64,000 nt of DNA, from contig NZ_WJNG01000012.1 in assembly GCF_009649745.1 (NCBI RefSeq), positions 33,231 to 97,230 on the forward strand. The letters run 5' to 3'. This stretch comes from Aquibacillus halophilus (lineage in GTDB: Bacteria > Bacillota > Bacilli > Bacillales > Amphibacillaceae). The position numbers and the translations under genes are program-made. This document shows, in pieces, positions 16,192-24,472 of the stretch. Under the pieces are notes generated by a model. It was not told where the DNA came from. It worked only from the letters and a program-made list of their open reading frames with translations, and did no database searches. The stretch's first letter is position 1, and each line of letters starts with the position of its first letter.

Positions 16192-16659
16192 TTATTTTAC
16201 TTTTGCTACACCTAAGGCGAAATTACTCCAAAGGATATTTTCAACTGTAGGTACTAGTGTTTCTTCACAATCAATAATTAGAATTACTTCTGAATGTTTA
16301 TCTTTTAAATAACGTTTTTTTTTCTTTAGGATTATTTCTGTGAAAATGCGAATGGCCACTCCTATAAACAACCCACTAAATGCGCCAATTAAGCCCCAAT
16401 ATATAGGTCCCCAGGTTAATTCAAATCCTCTACTTGCTCCAATCACAGCAAATGCTGATGCAAGGACCATCCCAATATCTATGAATGATGTACCATCGGA
16501 GCGATGAAGACTATCAAAAACTTTACGTTCCTCTATCCGATTATCAAGTGGGACTGCATAAATATTCTCTTTTTTTATACCTTTTTTTTCTAGACTAGAA
16601 ATAGCTAATTCTAAAAAGGCATTGCTTTCAAATGTAGAAAAAAGTTGCATATTAATCAC
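16192..16659 (-). CDS. Membrane protein of unknown function
   Basis: The 155-residue protein has a soluble start (about residues 1-55), two hydrophobic segments near residues 60-78 and 83-105, a basic patch KKKKRYLKDK, and a short soluble end. The first 45 residues (LELAISSLEKKGI, IYAVPLDNR) look like the ferredoxin-like domain seen in other small membrane-anchored Bacillus proteins, but I cannot name the family. It overlaps the upstream gene by 8 bases (16652-16659), so both are co-translated from one message. Confidence 0.7.
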   Translation of the reverse strand: MINMQLFSTFESNAFLELAISSLEKKGIKKENIYAVPLDNRIEERKVFDSLHRSDGTSFIDIGMVLASAFAVIGASRGFELTWGPIYWGLIGAFSGLFIGVAIRIFTEIILKKKKRYLKDKHSEVILIIDCEETLVPTVENILWSNFALGVAKVK

Positions 16660-17443
16660 TCACTTTTTTTCCTTTTTGTATTTTAAAATCAATTGATTGG
16701 TAGTTTTTAATTAGATAATTTCGTTGTTCTGCTTCGTACAATTTGTTGTTTTCTACTGTATTCATATAGGAATCATAGATAGAGAAACCGTAAAGTGTTG
16801 GAAAGAATAAAAGCCATTCTGCGTCTAGAACTGCTGTGGCTCCTTGAATATCACCTAAAAATAGAAGGGAAATAGCTTCAAGAGCGTGAGAGTAGTAAAA
16901 AAAGATGACTGCCCAGACAATAACAAAAAATGCGGTGAGAATTCTATGTATATAAAGCTGACCTAGTCCGGGGACAAATGCAGACCATATCACTGCTAAC
17001 AAAGGATTTCTTTTATCGAGATAATTGATTTCTAGTGCACCTATGCTAAATGAATTAAAACGATGTTTTTCATGTTCTGCTAGAAGGTAAACCTTATTCA
17101 TATCGACAGTTGTTCGATAACTATCCCAAATCCCGAAAATGTATACTGGAATGTAAACCAACATCCATCTTGTATCTAATACGTTTTTAGCCATCTCGAA
17201 TTCACCTTGAAACGAATAAACCATTGCTAAATTAATATGAGCATTGAGGTTAACTACTACTTCCCAAATAAATAAGACAAAGCCGCGGAGATATTTTGAT
17301 AGCAGTAAATGTCCAAACCCAGGAAAAGCAGCACCCCACCAAGCAATTATGAAAGGGTTTCTTAAATGAATTTGAGTTGTACCTAGAACACTGACATGAG
17401 CAGTATAGCGCCTTGCTGTGTTGTCATTTGTGTAGTTATTCAT
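16652..17443 (-). CDS. Membrane protein with an internal duplication
   Basis: The 263-residue protein contains two copies of one module: RNPFIIAWWGAAFPGFGHLLLSK and RNPLLAVIWSAFVPGLGQLYIHR in short form (RNP, W.A..PG.G.L), each followed by a helix, a VLD.(R/E)W segment and WDSYRTTVDMNK or YDSYMNTVENNK. Each module has two to three membrane helices, so it is a repeated unit of about 110 residues (30-140 and 145-245). The PGxGhLY motif recalls TM2/DUF5683-type proteins. Function unknown. It is the first gene of a two-gene operon with the overlapping downstream gene. Confidence 0.72.
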   Translation of the reverse strand: MNNYTNDNTARRYTAHVSVLGTTQIHLRNPFIIAWWGAAFPGFGHLLLSKYLRGFVLFIWEVVVNLNAHINLAMVYSFQGEFEMAKNVLDTRWMLVYIPVYIFGIWDSYRTTVDMNKVYLLAEHEKHRFNSFSIGALEINYLDKRNPLLAVIWSAFVPGLGQLYIHRILTAFFVIVWAVIFFYYSHALEAISLLFLGDIQGATAVLDAEWLLFFPTLYGFSIYDSYMNTVENNKLYEAEQRNYLIKNYQSIDFKIQKGKKVSD

Positions 17444-17729
17444 CCAATTCCCCTCTAAGTTTTTATTATAACTAGTATTCCTAATGAATTTCTTCTTATT
17501 CTATTCTGGAAAACAATTTCCATTTGGGTGTGTAAAATTTAAATGAGATGTAAGACTGAACAGATATGTGCGATATACTTAGTCAAGCATGTAATAAGAT
17601 TGCACAAATTGGACTAAACAAGCAATTATTTTTATAAAATTATCCAGGGATAATAAGAATCTCAGAATGGATTTTATTGTAGTATTAAAGATATTTAAAA
17701 GGTATATTATAATCAGCCTAGGAGGAAAC

Positions 17730-18212
17730 ATGAGAAAAATTACATTGTCTAATGGAAAAATTGTGGAAGTAGAATGCTTAAGCTGTGCTATAACAAGTGG
17801 ATTGGTGAAACCAGATGGTGGGGTTATCGTTGAGACCCAATACTTTCATGCTCATCAAGATGTTGCTTACCCGATAGAAGGTTTGGTGATTCTCGCATCC
17901 AAACGACATATAACCTGTTTAGATGAATTAACAGACGAGGAAAAAAACGATTACATTAATATTCTATCAAGAATTAGAAAAGCGCAGAGGGAAGCACTGG
18001 GAATAGAATATGTCTATTATTTTTATAATGAGGACACGACTCATCACTTTCATACGTGGTTAGTACCTCGATATGAGTGGATGTACGAGTTTGGACGCTC
18101 CGTAGAGTCTGTCAGACCAGTACTACTTCATGCAAGAAATAAAATGAATGATATTTACAATAGAAAAAAAGTCATACAGGCCATAGATACTTTAACAGAT
18201 GAACTGAATTGA
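17730..18212 (+). CDS. HIT-family hydrolase-like protein
   Basis: The 160-residue protein has the histidine-triad region THHFHTWLVP, in which the second and third positions of H-x-H-x-H-x-x are kept but the last His is replaced by a Trp-Leu turn. The N-terminal half has the HIT fold (VIVETQYFHAHQD, EGLVILASKRHI, then a helix DELTDEEKNDYINIL). HIT proteins hydrolyse nucleotide phosphoramidates or dinucleoside polyphosphates. Start ATG 17730 after AGGAGG; the longer frame to 17667 has no ribosome site. The altered triad makes the activity uncertain. Confidence 0.72.
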   Translation: MRKITLSNGKIVEVECLSCAITSGLVKPDGGVIVETQYFHAHQDVAYPIEGLVILASKRHITCLDELTDEEKNDYINILSRIRKAQREALGIEYVYYFYNEDTTHHFHTWLVPRYEWMYEFGRSVESVRPVLLHARNKMNDIYNRKKVIQAIDTLTDELN

Positions 18213-18231
18213 TGGTTTCAAAAAATAGAAA

Positions 18232-18259
18232 AGTATCAAATCGTATTTGATTTGATACT
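18232..18259. terminator. Bidirectional terminator between HIT and nuclease genes
   Basis: AGTATCAAATC (18232-18242) pairs with GATTTGATACT (18249-18259); A and T runs flank both sides of the convergent genes. Confidence 0.85.
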
Positions 18260-18271
18260 CTTCTTTTAAAT

Positions 18272-19186
18272 TCATTCGCAAGCAATACCGTCGCCATCTC
18301 CGTCTAAGTGAGAGCCAAAACCTGGTTCACCTTTATGAATTGGATCAGCATTTGCCTTACGGACTGCACTGCAATTTTTGTATGTGTCATTCACAGAAGT
18401 TGTGGACGATTCATTATCTTGGTAGTAAAAGCCATCTTCATGGACATAATTATCTAGGTTCCAAATACCAAGCTCGCCATCTTTGGCTCTATTTTGTGCT
18501 TTCATATATGCCTTGTAATGCGTATAGGGTGGATCATAGACATATGCTAGTCTTGCATAGCCACCTTCTAACAACATTTCATTAAAGGTTTGATTACCTA
18601 TCCAAAGATAGACAAGTAAGCGATCATATTTATCTCGTTTTGGTCCATCGTACTCTAGTTGTACTTGCTTTCCAGTTAATGTCTCCTGTGCGAACGCACT
18701 TGCTTCTGGACCAAACTGTTGGACAGGTGTGTTCGGTGCTTTTGTTTCTGGAGTATCTACAAGTAGCAATCTTATTGTTTCTTCCTTGCCATTTAAGTTG
18801 ATTTTCATCGTATCGCCATCAACTACTCGGGTGACTTTTGCGGAAACAAAATTAGGGTTGCTAGGTGTTTCGGATTCTTGAATACTGCTATTTTCTTTAG
18901 CTTTAGATCCAGAATCCTCGTTAGTTGTTGACTCGTCTTCTTGTGTTACATCAGTACTTCCTTTAATTTCGGTACTCGTTTTTTTGTCATCTGAAGGTCC
19001 ATTAAGCTCTTCAGATGCACATCCAACCAAGCTTATAGAAAAGCCAATTAATGCAACCATCAAGATCTTCTTAGATTCAATAATAGTAAATTTGTGTAAT
19101 ATCAATATGTTAATTGCTAATAAGATAGCAGAAATTAAATACAAAAGATTGTAGTCATAGGATGCATGTGTTACCAGATTAACCAT
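18272..19186 (-). CDS. Thermonuclease (SNase) with Excalibur calcium-binding end
   Basis: The 304-residue exported nuclease has an SNase domain at about residues 112-250 (RVVDGDTMKINL, RLLLVDTPE, KRDKYDRLLVYLW, YARLAYVYDPP) with the catalytic Arg and Asp positions kept, and a C-terminal Excalibur motif HLDGDGDGIACE. A Ser/Thr/Glu-rich linker precedes the nuclease. The start at 19186 has an excellent AAAGGAGATG. It adds a hydrophobic helix (12-31) before a second one ending in a lipobox-like LVGC (Cys56), so the protein either has two membrane helices or is a lipoprotein made from an internal start. Confidence 0.9.
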   Translation of the reverse strand: MVNLVTHASYDYNLLYLISAILLAINILILHKFTIIESKKILMVALIGFSISLVGCASEELNGPSDDKKTSTEIKGSTDVTQEDESTTNEDSGSKAKENSSIQESETPSNPNFVSAKVTRVVDGDTMKINLNGKEETIRLLLVDTPETKAPNTPVQQFGPEASAFAQETLTGKQVQLEYDGPKRDKYDRLLVYLWIGNQTFNEMLLEGGYARLAYVYDPPYTHYKAYMKAQNRAKDGELGIWNLDNYVHEDGFYYQDNESSTTSVNDTYKNCSAVRKANADPIHKGEPGFGSHLDGDGDGIACE

Positions 19187-19297
19187 TCATTCATCTCCTT
19201 TGGAAGGAATCCATGCTATAAAAGATCATGATATGTGGATAGTTATCTATTGTAGCTTAATAATCATGATCCGTGAAGGTATAGACTTTATAAAATA

Positions 19298-19326
19298 GAG
19301 GAGCGTCCAATTTCTGGACGCTCCTC
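19298..19326 (-). terminator. Terminator after the LTA-synthase-like gene region
   Basis: GAGGAGCGTCCA (19298-19309) pairs perfectly with TGGACGCTCCTC (19315-19326). It lies just after the stop codon of the sulfatase-fold gene on the minus strand. Confidence 0.8.
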
Positions 19327-19332
19327 TAAATG

Positions 19333-21351
19333 TTAGTTAGATTGTTGAACTTCTCCTAGTACGATATCATAATAATCATGTTCAAGTATCTTTGTAGAAT
19401 AATAAAATTTGTTTTCAACTATGGTTGAGATCCAGTCAATATATTCCTGATCGACTTCTTGGCCATTATCGGGTATGAATTTTTGATCTTCAGCATTATA
19501 TTTTCCCTTGTCAGTAACGTAACTTTTGTTTAGGAAAGGAACTATCGGATCCGCATCAGAAAAAATATCTGTTCCCATGAGTAGTCTGGAATCATATTCA
19601 AGTCCAAATAAGTTTGACAGTGTAGGTATAATGTCTAAACTCGAACTCGGTTTAGTTATTGTCTTTGGTTCCATGCCTTCTGTATATAGGATAAAATCAT
19701 TTTCATATAATTCGAAGTTTTGTTCTACTGAATGTCCAGCAAACTCGTCGATTGTTTTGTCATCTAGTCCATAAGGATAATGGTCTCCACTCAAAGCGAT
19801 TAATGTATTTTCAGCAATACCAGCTTCTTCTAATTGATTGAGCAAATGTTCCAACGCTTTATCTAATTCAATTTGTGTAGAGATATATGCTTTAGCTTGA
19901 TCAGAGAAGGGAAGGTCCATCACTAGATCTTGATTTTTGCGAGCCATTACATTACCTGAAAATGAATATTGCATATGACCACTTACAGTCATGTAATAAG
20001 CGTGAAAAGGTTCGTCATTTATATATTCAGGTACAGTCTTTTCAACCATTTCCAAATCGGATTCTGGCCATGTTTCTCTTATGTTAAGTCCATTACCAAG
20101 CCCTTTGTATTCATAGCCCATGTTCGGATGTGAAAGATGCCTACTATAATACGTATAGGAGTGGTTATGATAGGCTAGTGTTTTATAATCTAGTTCTTTA
20201 AACTGATTCCCCATTACAAATGGTAAATAGTTATCTGCTGATTCTTCAAAACTCCAAACACCACTTTTAGGAAGTAAACTAGTGAGTGCGACATATTCAC
20301 CGTCAGTGGTACTAACCTCCCAAGAAGGGGTATAAAAATTAACAAAATTATAGCCGTCGTTTATCAGTTTGTACAAAGTAGGGGTTGCACCTTCGTGAAC
20401 AGCAAATGGTGAAAAGCTTTCAGCAGTGATTAAGATTAGATTGTAGCCTTTATATTTACCAGTGTAGTCGTTTTTAGCTGTAGGCTCGATACTATTAAAA
20501 TAGTTATGCATATTTTTAATTTCTTCATTTTCTTCATTGGCAGCAAGCTTTTCAAAGTCAATATCCATTGTATTGAATTCGATTATTTCTTCGTCAATTT
20601 CCTGTTCAATCTCATCTTTTGTATTAGCTGTTCGATCAGAAATATCTCTGGTTGGATTTGAAAAATATGCAGGAACAACGATAGAAGGTGCCTCGATTTC
20701 TGGCGACCAACCTGTTAAGGATCTCTGTAAGTCCAATCTCATCATTGTAATTAGTCCGATTTTTTCAGCGGATAAGGAGGGATAATTACTGTTGAAATAC
20801 AGGTCATGGGCAGAATGCTGTTCCTTACCGCTTGCTAAAATTACAATTAAAGAAGAGATGTGCACTAGAATAATTATGGCAACCAGCACAACTCTAGGGA
20901 ACCAGTTAATTGTTTTGAAGTAGAGTAGTTTATATCCGAATAATAAGAACAAAAGGGTGGGTAAAAGGAACAAAATAACCCAAAAGGCATTCCTTTCTAG
21001 TACTGTTACTATGTCTTGCCAAAAATCTAGTACCTGACCTGCATTGCCAGCCGAATATAGACTATAAAATGTTTTGAAAAATTCATGGTAAATATACTGG
21101 GATGAATAAAGCAAACTAGCTGTTCCAAGTAGGAAACATGATATTATAAAACTGAATTTCCCGTGGGTTAAGGTAGAGATAATAAAACAAATAATAGCAA
21201 AAGAAATTAGGAACAATGCTGAAATAATGAAGCCTAAAGAAAATATTCCACCAGTAACAAGGGACCTAAATAAAATATCCATAAATAATAATGAAAGAAT
21301 AAAATAGTATAGTAAATATTTTGTGGTACCTATTTTAACCATAATGAACAC
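19333..21351 (-). CDS. LTA-synthase-like membrane sulfatase-fold protein
   Basis: The 672-residue protein has five N-terminal membrane helices (to about residue 180), an acidic linker (about 230-290), and an extracellular alkaline-phosphatase/sulfatase domain. Metal and nucleophile positions are recognisable: Glu in LITAESFSPF, the Thr region STTDGE, and SGDHYPYGL. LTA synthases polymerise glycerolphosphate from phosphatidylglycerol. The linker is longer and the catalytic surroundings are less typical than in LtaS, so another phosphotransferase role is possible. An in-frame ATG at 21339 is an alternative start. Single gene. Confidence 0.85.
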   Translation of the reverse strand: MFIMVKIGTTKYLLYYFILSLLFMDILFRSLVTGGIFSLGFIISALFLISFAIICFIISTLTHGKFSFIISCFLLGTASLLYSSQYIYHEFFKTFYSLYSAGNAGQVLDFWQDIVTVLERNAFWVILFLLPTLLFLLFGYKLLYFKTINWFPRVVLVAIIILVHISSLIVILASGKEQHSAHDLYFNSNYPSLSAEKIGLITMMRLDLQRSLTGWSPEIEAPSIVVPAYFSNPTRDISDRTANTKDEIEQEIDEEIIEFNTMDIDFEKLAANEENEEIKNMHNYFNSIEPTAKNDYTGKYKGYNLILITAESFSPFAVHEGATPTLYKLINDGYNFVNFYTPSWEVSTTDGEYVALTSLLPKSGVWSFEESADNYLPFVMGNQFKELDYKTLAYHNHSYTYYSRHLSHPNMGYEYKGLGNGLNIRETWPESDLEMVEKTVPEYINDEPFHAYYMTVSGHMQYSFSGNVMARKNQDLVMDLPFSDQAKAYISTQIELDKALEHLLNQLEEAGIAENTLIALSGDHYPYGLDDKTIDEFAGHSVEQNFELYENDFILYTEGMEPKTITKPSSSLDIIPTLSNLFGLEYDSRLLMGTDIFSDADPIVPFLNKSYVTDKGKYNAEDQKFIPDNGQEVDQEYIDWISTIVENKFYYSTKILEHDYYDIVLGEVQQSN

Positions 21352-21505
21352 CCTTTCATTACTAGTTTAATACAATCCCTCGTCTGATGCGATATATTTT
21401 TTTATTCTAAACTCGTGATTATATTCTATATAGACGATTTAAATAAAGGAGTTGTTACAATTTCTATTGCTTGTTTTACCTTAGTTGGAATATTGAACAA
21501 ATAAA

Positions 21506-21535
21506 AAAGGCGAATTCAATTAAGAATTCGCCTTT
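21506..21535 (-). terminator. Terminator of the cold-shock gene
   Basis: AAAGGCGAATTC (21506-21517) pairs with GAATTCGCCTTT (21524-21535). On the minus strand a run of T follows. Confidence 0.9.
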
Positions 21536-21553
21536 GTAGATGTTCAAATTAAA

Positions 21554-21754
21554 TTATGCTTTTTGAACGTTAGCAGCTTGTGGTCCACGGTTACCTTCTT
21601 CAACTTCGAAAGAAACTGTTTGGCCTTCTTCAAGTGTTTTAAAGCCTTCGCCTTGGATAGCAGAGAAATGAACGAATACGTCGTCTTGTCCTTCTACTTC
21701 GATAAATCCAAAACCTTTGTCTGCGTTAAACCATTTTACTGTACCTTGTGTCAT
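21554..21754 (-). CDS. Cold-shock protein (CspB/CspD type)
   Basis: The 66-residue protein is a single cold-shock domain. RNP1 is KGFGFIEV and RNP2 is VFVHFSAI; the start [15 protein letters not shown] is typical. It binds single-stranded RNA and DNA and keeps messages unfolded in the cytosol. It has a strong TTGACA/TATAAT promoter and an unusually long leader of about 115 bases with a hairpin directly before the ribosome site, as in genes whose translation rises in the cold. It most resembles B. subtilis CspD and CspB; the exact paralog is not decided. Confidence 0.95.
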   Translation of the reverse strand: MTQGTVKWFNADKGFGFIEVEGQDDVFVHFSAIQGEGFKTLEEGQTVSFEVEEGNRGPQAANVQKA

Positions 21755-21904
21755 AAATATTTCCTCCTAGTGTGGATCGTCCACACAATGTATTACTATT
21801 CTTGCTCTTGCCTCAAAACGAGAACTTTACGTAGCGTTTTACTTGAAGTGTTTGTCGAACAAAATAGCTAATTCTTATTATAGCAAATATATAGCGTTTG
21901 TCAA
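21755..21904 (-). promoter_or_regulatory. Promoter and long 5' leader of the cold-shock gene
   Basis: On the minus strand TTGACA (21899-21904) and TATAAT (21877-21882) are 16 bases apart. Transcription from about 21870 gives a leader of some 115 bases. A GTGTGGA/TCCACAC hairpin with a 3-base loop (21770-21786) ends just before AGGAGG. Confidence 0.85.
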
Positions 21905-22181
21905 CAAGCCAAAAGATTATTTCAAGATTTTTTTTTTATTAACTCCATTTATAAGATGAATTGTGATAAAAATCTAGTGTTGTTTTAGTTGGAAAGCCAG
22001 TTTTAAAGCACTTTTGTAACTATGAGCTTGTTGCGTACGTCTATATATTATGAATGGAAAAATTTTCGAAAAAAGGTTACAGTTAACAATTAGCTTTTAC
22101 AAGTGGAAGAAAGTGAAATATATAGGATATATTCTATTAGTGTTTTTGAGTTCAAGTATTTTTTCTTTTCAGCCTGTAAAA

Positions 22182-22201
22182 CCACGGGGCTTGCCCCGTG
22201 G
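22182..22201. repeat. GC-rich 20-base palindrome, possible IS200/IS605-type end
   Basis: CCACGGGGC (22182-22190) and GCCCCGTGG (22193-22201) form a perfect hairpin with a 2-base loop in very AT-rich DNA. This resembles the hairpin found at the right end of many IS200/IS605/tnpB elements. No tnpA or tnpB frame is nearby, so it would be a relic. Confidence 0.4.
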
Positions 22202-22304
22202 AGTAAGTCAGTATTAATGCGATAAGATTGCTTAAGTATAAAGGGCAAACAAAGAAAGAAAATTATATAAAGGTCAATCGTAAGCATGCAAAAGCTTAAC
22301 ATAT

Positions 22305-22346
22305 TCATTTAACCCTACGATTAGTAAAAACTGTCGGGTTAAATGA
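22305..22346 (+). terminator. Terminator-like hairpin before the C45 gene
   Basis: TCATTTAACCC (22305-22315) pairs with GGGTTAAATGA (22336-22346), followed by five T residues. It stands 91 bases before a gene start with no gene before it, so it may end a small RNA or be an attenuator. The surrounding non-coding stretch 21905-22437 holds otherwise only the 20-base palindrome. Confidence 0.6.
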
Positions 22347-22437
22347 TTTTTCTTAAACATAAGTCCATCTACTTTATTTTCTATTCTAATTTTCGGTACT
22401 CTATAACTAGTCAAATTTCTTAAAAAAGAGGTAAACG

Positions 22438-23505
22438 ATGAAACAAGTACATAGTAATATCATACAATTTCGTGGTTCCCATTATAATTTAGGTGTATAT
22501 CAAGGTAAAGAATTAATGAATTCCTTAACAGTAAAAAACCGTGAAAAACAATGGAAGGTTAGAAGGCCTCGGTTTACGATTGATGCTAAAGAAGCGGAAG
22601 AAGCAATAACTACTTATGCACCAGGTTTATGGGAGGAGTTAATAGGGATAAAAGACACTTTAAGATGGCCAATAGAGCGTGTTTTAAAGGAGTTTGGAGG
22701 CTATCGATTAGACTATGTCAGGTCAGGATGTTCGATAGTCACAGGGGATAACTATTTTATTCGTAATTATGATTACCATCCTAAAACTTACGAAGGGCGG
22801 TATGTTTTTTATCAACCAACTGATGGCGGGTACGCAACGGTTGGTCCGAGTCAACGGATAACCGGTCGATCTGATGGAATTAATGAAAAAGGCTTGGTAA
22901 TGGGTTATAATTTTATGCATCGTAAGAAGCCGGGCGATGGTTTCATATGTGGCATGATTGGCAGGATCGTTTTGGAGCATTGTGCGAATGTATCAGAAGC
23001 TGTTGAAATGCTAAAAGTAATTCCTCATCGTCATTCATTTAGCTACATCGTTTACGATAAGAGCGAGGAAACCTATGTGGTCGAGGCTTCACCTAGGGGA
23101 ATTGAAGTTCGTCAATCGAATGTTTGCACGAATCATTTTGAAAAAATGGAGCATGAGAATCGAAACTATTTAGTCGACTCAGAGCGAAGGCTGAATGTAA
23201 TACAAAAACAACGAGAGAGTTTCGGTGATGCCTATGATGCATTTCGTTTGTTTAATGATCCAGGTAAAGGCGTGTTTTCAACTGAGTACAGAAATTGGGC
23301 GGGAACAATCCATACATCAGCTTACTTTCCTAGACATATGAAAACGTGGTTTGCTTTAGGTGGAAACCAACAGCCGACTGCATTCGATTTCACAAAATGG
23401 CTCGAAGGAACAGATGTGACTTCGAATCAAATAATCGGTCAGGTTGAAACTGACATACCGTTTGCACACATGGACGAAAATGCAAGTTGGTTTAATGCAA
23501 AATAA
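22438..23505 (+). CDS. C45-family (acyl-CoA:6-APA acyltransferase-like) hydrolase
   Basis: The 355-residue protein has the fold of Ntn hydrolases that cleave or transfer acyl groups, such as penicillin acyltransferase and choloylglycine hydrolase. Cys98 in RSGCSIV would be the nucleophile; FIRNYDYHP, ITGRSDGINEKGLVMGYN and VEASPRG are family blocks. In classical members the Cys is freed by self-cleavage; whether this happens here is unknown. GAGGT precedes the ATG. The gene is followed after 36 bases by ywbE and may be co-transcribed. Confidence 0.83.
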   Translation: MKQVHSNIIQFRGSHYNLGVYQGKELMNSLTVKNREKQWKVRRPRFTIDAKEAEEAITTYAPGLWEELIGIKDTLRWPIERVLKEFGGYRLDYVRSGCSIVTGDNYFIRNYDYHPKTYEGRYVFYQPTDGGYATVGPSQRITGRSDGINEKGLVMGYNFMHRKKPGDGFICGMIGRIVLEHCANVSEAVEMLKVIPHRHSFSYIVYDKSEETYVVEASPRGIEVRQSNVCTNHFEKMEHENRNYLVDSERRLNVIQKQRESFGDAYDAFRLFNDPGKGVFSTEYRNWAGTIHTSAYFPRHMKTWFALGGNQQPTAFDFTKWLEGTDVTSNQIIGQVETDIPFAHMDENASWFNAK

Positions 23506-23541
23506 TATTATTAAAATTATCAGTAGTGAAGGAGTGAAGAT

Positions 23542-23736
23542 ATGAATGGTAAGAGTCGTAAAGATATTCAAGCAGGTAATACTGTTGATATTGTATTAAA
23601 AAACGATCAAAGAAGCGGAAAATTAACTCGTGGAGTTGTAAAAGACCTTTTAACTAACTCACCGACACATCCGCATGGTATCAAGGTACGTTTAGAGGAT
23701 GGACAGGTTGGAAGAGTAAAAGAAATCATCAATTAA
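23542..23736 (+). CDS. ywbE: YwbE family protein
   Basis: The 64-residue protein matches the YwbE (DUF2196) family over its whole length: RKDIQAGNTVDIVLKNDQ, then SGKLTRGVVKDLLTNSP and HPHGIKVRLEDGQVGRVKEI. It is a small all-beta, KOW-like fold of unknown function, widespread in Bacillota. GGAG precedes the ATG, and a strong terminator follows. Confidence 0.93.
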   Translation: MNGKSRKDIQAGNTVDIVLKNDQRSGKLTRGVVKDLLTNSPTHPHGIKVRLEDGQVGRVKEIIN

Positions 23737-23747
23737 TTTCAACATAT

Positions 23748-23790
23748 AAAATGAGCCACTAACTCTTTAAGAGGGTAAGTGGCTCATTTT
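23748..23790 (+). terminator. Terminator after ywbE
   Basis: AAAATGAGCCACT (23748-23760) pairs perfectly with AGTGGCTCATTTT (23778-23790). Confidence 0.9.
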
Positions 23791-23905
23791 ATTTAATGGG
23801 ATTATGCCGATACTTTTCTTCTATAGTGATAAATCTACTAAATTTAACATATAAATATTGTATAGATTATCAATTTAATAGAAATTAAGTAGAGGAGGAA
23901 ATTAA

Positions 23906-24337
23906 TTGAGTGCTGAAGTTGCTATTGTCATATTTATTTTATTTATGATTTTTGCCTTTTTTGTTAGTTATTTCTCAGCTCTTTATATGATTGACGTAAT
24001 GGGTTTGTTTGAACCAAATGTTTTTGTTGCAACAATGATTAACTTACTTCAAGGTACTTCTGCTATTTTTATATGGTTCTTATATTCGATAAAAATTAGT
24101 GAAACTCTGTTTTTTGATGGTCTATTATTTGGTTTAACATTACTAATAGTAAGTGAAATATCTCTAATCGTTTTGTTATTTGCTGATAGAGAAAAAGTAA
24201 AGGGATATATGAAGAAATGGAATGGCAAAATACATGCAGTTAAATTATTTATAACCTATATTGGCAAAGTGTCTCTTAAAAAGCTAAGCATTGCTAATTC
24301 GAAAGTAAGAAAAGCCTTTAATAAAAGTAAATCCTAA
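23906..24337 (+). CDS. Small membrane protein of unknown function
   Basis: The 143-residue protein starts at TTG after AGGAGGAAA. It has three hydrophobic helices (about residues 5-28, 40-62, 70-92) and a basic tail KKLSIANSKVRKAFNKSKS that should face the cytosol. No catalytic motif is visible and I do not recognise the family. It stands alone with its own terminator. Confidence 0.72.
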   Translation: MSAEVAIVIFILFMIFAFFVSYFSALYMIDVMGLFEPNVFVATMINLLQGTSAIFIWFLYSIKISETLFFDGLLFGLTLLIVSEISLIVLLFADREKVKGYMKKWNGKIHAVKLFITYIGKVSLKKLSIANSKVRKAFNKSKS

Positions 24338-24369
24338 ACAACTTCGGCCCACAAGGACCTTAGTTGTTT
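24336..24369 (+). terminator. Terminator after the membrane protein gene
   Basis: AAACAACT (24336-24343) pairs with AGTTGTTT (24362-24369), then T residues. It begins inside the stop codon. Confidence 0.65.
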
Positions 24370-24472
24370 TTTTGCGGGAAATTTTTTAAGCATTCACATC
24401 AAAAAGCATACATAGATGGTAAAAAAATGGAAAAACTATTTCTGTCAATCGATTTGAACGGAGGTTTTATAT

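Noticed and set aside
19224..19271. GATCATGAT / ATCATGATC inverted repeat upstream of the nuclease gene
   Set aside because: The 9-base arms are 30 bases apart without T-tail or link to a promoter, so it is not distinguishable from chance.
21563..21871. 102-residue plus-strand frame antisense to the cold-shock gene
   Set aside because: It lies on the opposite strand of a certain gene and its leader; high Phe/Cys content shows it is a shadow.
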